Position numbers and translations under genes: made by a program | Part shown: positions 60,672 to 64,000 of the stretch, piece by piece | Layout of the letters: each line of letters opens with the position of its first letter | How positions within the stretch are numbered: position 1 is the stretch's first letter | NCBI GenBank assembly: GCA_025331565.1 | Contig: JAFREQ010000026.1 | Location: 1,488,001 to 1,552,000, forward strand | Direction: 5' to 3' | Origin: Holacanthus passer | Taxonomy: Eukaryota; Chordata; Actinopteri; Pomacanthidae | Length of the DNA: 64,000 nucleotides | Notes under the pieces: model-generated | Seen by the model: only the letters and a program-made list of their open reading frames with translations | Databases searched by the model: none | What the model was told of the DNA's origin: nothing

Positions 60672-63600
60672 ATGGCAGCCTCTGGATTTATCCTGGTGAT
60701 CCTCGCTGTGTCTCTGTGGCCCGGTAAGATGAAGATTTACCGCATCACTGTCACCTGACGAGTCGCCATTAATTCTGCCATCATAGATCATAATATTGTT
60801 ATTGTGGGATTTATGACAGTTTACAGTCAGTGCTAAAAAGGATCCAGCTATATTTGTATGAAATGCAGGGAGAAAGAGGCTCTCCCATTATTCTGTTTTC
60901 TCTTTCTGTCTGGGTGTTTTCAGGAGAGTCCAGGTTCATCATAGACCCTCTGTCAATCATCAAACACAAATCTCTGGTAAGTCTGGCTTTTATTTCTTTT
61001 ATTATCACTGTTTTGTCAAAATGCCAACATATCAATATATGGAGCTATAGTCATTTCAAAATGATATACACGTAGAACTACTGTAAACACACTAAAGTGT
61101 AAATGTTAGAATCCCATTCACATCTTCTTTTGTTACATGTCTGTGGGTGTGGTTAAAATTGTCATTACATTTATTAATTAATGGTGATGTTTTTGCCACG
61201 TACAGTCATTGGGCGTCAGTAACAAACACTTCCTTGTATTAAGTCTTAAAATGAGCTCAAAGCTTTCAATCAGCATGGTTAAAGAAGACAATGACAACTA
61301 TTGTTGTTGATATGAACTTCTTCAGGCTTGTTATCTGACTGGTTTCTCCTCGTTAGAATTTGGATATGTGTGCGGAATGCAGCCAGATTGTCCAGCTGTC
61401 TGCCAACATGATTTCCAGCAGGGATACTAAGGTGAGCATGTTGATGACTCACTCACTGCACAGTTTCACTTTACTTTCACTTCACTTTACTGGGCACTGA
61501 ATTGTGACTTTGACCACAAACATTTGGGTTTGTCATTTTGTGCGTTCTCGCTTTGTACTTTGCAGATAAACAGATACAATGAGTGTCCATTTGTGCAGAA
61601 AAACACGTTCAACTGTCCTCGTCAGTAGACACCCAGTATTCTTGCCACAACATAGACAACACACTAACTACTGTGCTTTTGCAGGAGACTGTATATGAAA
61701 CCTTGCATGCTCTGTGCCAACACCTCCCTAAAGAACAGGCATCAGAGTGTGATTCACAGGTGAAGACGTATTTGCCAAAAGTCCTACAGCAAACACCTGG
61801 TCACCTGGTGAGTTTAGTCTCTTTATAAGAAGAAACACTTTGGCATTCAATGTTCAGCTTTTAATGCAAGATAAATTGTGTTTATGTAGAAACCAGGTGA
61901 GACCTGTGTGGTTTTTGGACTTTGTGCTGCCCACAAAGAGGAAGAACTGCCAAAACTTGCCCACCACGACACCAATAAAGACATATCCAGCTCTGCACTT
62001 GGAACAGCCACCAACACCCATGTGAGTGCAAGAAAGCAGAAGTGAATGTTCAACTGGAAACTGAGATGAAAGTTTTCTTTTCATCACTCATTTATCTGCT
62101 AATCCTCTCTCTAGGAGCTGTTCAACCCAGCTTGCAGCCTGTGTTTGTTTATCATCAAGAAGCTGGAGACCCTGCTGCCCACAAATATGACTGAGGTGAC
62201 TCTTTTTCACATTTTGTATTACTTCAGGTACATGTCCCTCACCTTACATTCCAGCTTGTTATTCTGCATTTGGGGAGCCACTTTAACATGAATACTAAAC
62301 TTGCATTTTCCCAGACAGTGGGCTCTGGGCTACTGGGCTCTGTCCATTCTCTATTGGATATAAGGGGGCTCAGCTATGGAACAGTTATATTTAAATGGCA
62401 TTTTCAGTCTGTTCCTTGTATGTGAAACCCTTTTTGGCAGTAAAGTTTATTCTGATTCCTATATCTATTTTTCTCCGCAGGAAACTTTGAAGAAGCTCAT
62501 GGAAGATGTCTGCGATCTTGTACCCGAGAGCTATAAGGAGAGATGCGATGATTTTGTTGCCAAATACGGCACACAGATTGTCGAATTCCTCTTATCATCT
62601 GCTGCACCTCATACAATATGTACTCTTTTGCACCTCTGTATGTTCAAGGAGCAGACTGTTCCAGGTCAGTCCCATATTTAGAACGAATACATTTTTTTCT
62701 GTTTTATTATTATTTTGACCTGAACCTCACACTTCCACCACTAAGTTAACGCTCTGATGATTACACAGAGGTGGTCCTCCCCTCAGACTGTGAGTCGTGC
62801 CGCACTCTGGCTGTGCTGAGCCGACTTCACCTGGGTCCCAACTCCACCGAACCTGAGACTTCCACTTTCCTCCAGTCTGTGTGTGTCTATCACCCCAATG
62901 CTATCCCCAAGGTCTGACCCTCAGCTAACACTAAATATCCCTCAGTGCTCCCAACTGACAATATCTTTCCCAAATCAGTACAAGTTTTAAATACAAAAGA
63001 TGTAAGATGAAAAACGTATAAGTAACTCTCATGCTCTTTTCAGTGTGAGGCTTTCACCAAAATCTATGGCTCTCGTCTGCAGAAGGTTTTGGGAAACCAG
63101 ATGGACGGTCCACATGCTTGTGAAGTAAGAAATAGCTCACACACACATATACAATGACGTATATCTCACTGGAGGGACGAAGAGAAAACTTTTAGATCTA
63201 AGTCTTCCGAGTATTACAGACCAACAAGAGGATCTGTCTTCAGTAAATGGTATAAAACACCAAGACATACCTTTGCCAGGGTTGGTATTAGTATACTGAA
63301 TATATGAATTTTACCAAAATGACAAACATTAGTTGATTTATAAATAATGAGTATGATGAGCCTTAGCCCATGCAGCACTGATAATGAACACATATCATTC
63401 TTTTGGTCTGGTTGATTTTCTCAAGATCTTTTGTCCCATCTGTCCTGCAGAGAGCTGACCTGTGCATGGCCTCGCGGAAGTTGGAACCACTGGGAAAGAA
63501 TCGTTGTACTTGGGGACCGAGCTACTGGTGTAAAGATGTTCAAACTGCTCAGAAGTGTGGTGTAAGTGAAACTCAGTCAACTATTGCCAGTTTAGCTGAT

Positions 63601-64000
63601 TAAATTGATGCACAGGTCAGTCCCATTATCTGGAAATTACAGTGTAAATATGCTGTGTTTCAATAAAACCATCTTTTGCCATTAGCAGTAATGGCCACAC
63701 AAATGATCACATCCTGAGGATATTTCACAACATCAAACTTGACCCAGGCTTCTTCCTCTTATTGAGTCCATTGTGTAGAGCTTTACTTTTGTAGATTTTA
63801 GGCAACTGTTAATGTCAATGTTACTGGCCTGCACTATACTACATCAAATTACATTAGATTTAACTTTGTTATAGCACAGAGAACTGAGACACTGAAACAG
63901 TTTCAAGTACTTGTGTGTTTGTGAATAATTTAATTTTCTGTTTCACATCCCTTTTCTGTGTATTTTTATTTGCAGAACCAGGCCTTCTGTGAGAAATACA
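60672..64000 (+). CDS. Saposin-family protein (prosaposin / surfactant protein B-like), 3' end outside window
   Basis: Secretory precursor of lipid-binding saposin modules, likely processed in lysosomes or lamellar-body-type organelles. Exons: 60672-60723, 60924-60976, 61357-61431, 61685-61807, 61890-62021, 62115-62195, 62481-62664, 62769-62911, 63044-63124, 63451-63561, 63976 onward. Phases agree throughout; at least 353 codons lie in the window. The signal peptide is MAASGFILVILAVSLW. Three saposin-B modules follow, each with six cysteines: CAEC...ALC...EC...TCVVFGLC; CSLC...VC...RC...ICTLLHLC; CESC...VC...KC...ACERADLC. Module 3 has an NST glycosylation site. A saposin-A motif then begins CTWGPSYWCKDVQTAQKCG and continues NQAFCEKY at the window edge. 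Prosaposin has four B modules with A-type segments at both ends; this protein lacks the N-terminal A segment and has three B modules, so it is a shorter relative. I cannot give a firm orthologue. Confidence 0.85.

Overview
The window reads as nuclear DNA of a ray-finned (teleost) fish. Genes have many short exons with GT-AG introns, most of the window is AT-rich non-coding DNA full of CA/GT microsatellites, and the dispersed repeats look like common fish hAT-type and other small DNA transposons and LINE tails. Nothing bacterial, viral, CRISPR-like or operon-like was seen. All gene models were built by hand from splice sites and reading phase, without transcripts or database searches.

Layout. 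(1) 1-31.8 kb: the ebf2 transcription factor gene, minus strand, 16 coding exons from the ATG at 31278 to the stop at 3281 (583 codons), with a 15.7 kb intron at 8466-24156 and likely conserved regulatory sequence inside and beside it. (2) 31.3-36.8 kb: ebf2 5' flank and an intergenic stretch. (3) 36.8-41.8 kb: a secreted haem peroxidase of the myeloperoxidase/eosinophil peroxidase (MPO/EPX) family, minus strand, 887 codons, whose last two exons add a short collagen-like stalk and a C1q domain. (4) 45.2-50.0 kb: a second peroxidase, minus strand, 730 codons. It is a tandem duplicate that ends exactly where the first copy splices to the collagen/C1q exons, because the splice donor there reads TT instead of GT. 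(5) 50-60.6 kb: a gene-poor, repeat-rich stretch with a 488 bp miniature transposon just upstream of peroxidase 2, a 4.7 kb inverted-repeat structure, and a hAT-like MITE nested in a dead LINE reverse transcriptase. (6) 60.7 kb to the window end: a saposin-family gene, plus strand, with three saposin-B domains followed by a saposin-A domain, cut off by the window edge.

How the parts relate. The two peroxidases are a young tandem pair: exons 7-10 are almost identical, including intron 8, while other exons have diverged and the second copy has become more basic. The peroxidases and the saposin-like protein fit secreted, granule or lysosomal roles. ebf2 is a developmental regulator with no obvious functional link to them. 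The most striking item is the peroxidase-collagen-C1q fusion and its loss (or absence) in the neighbouring copy.
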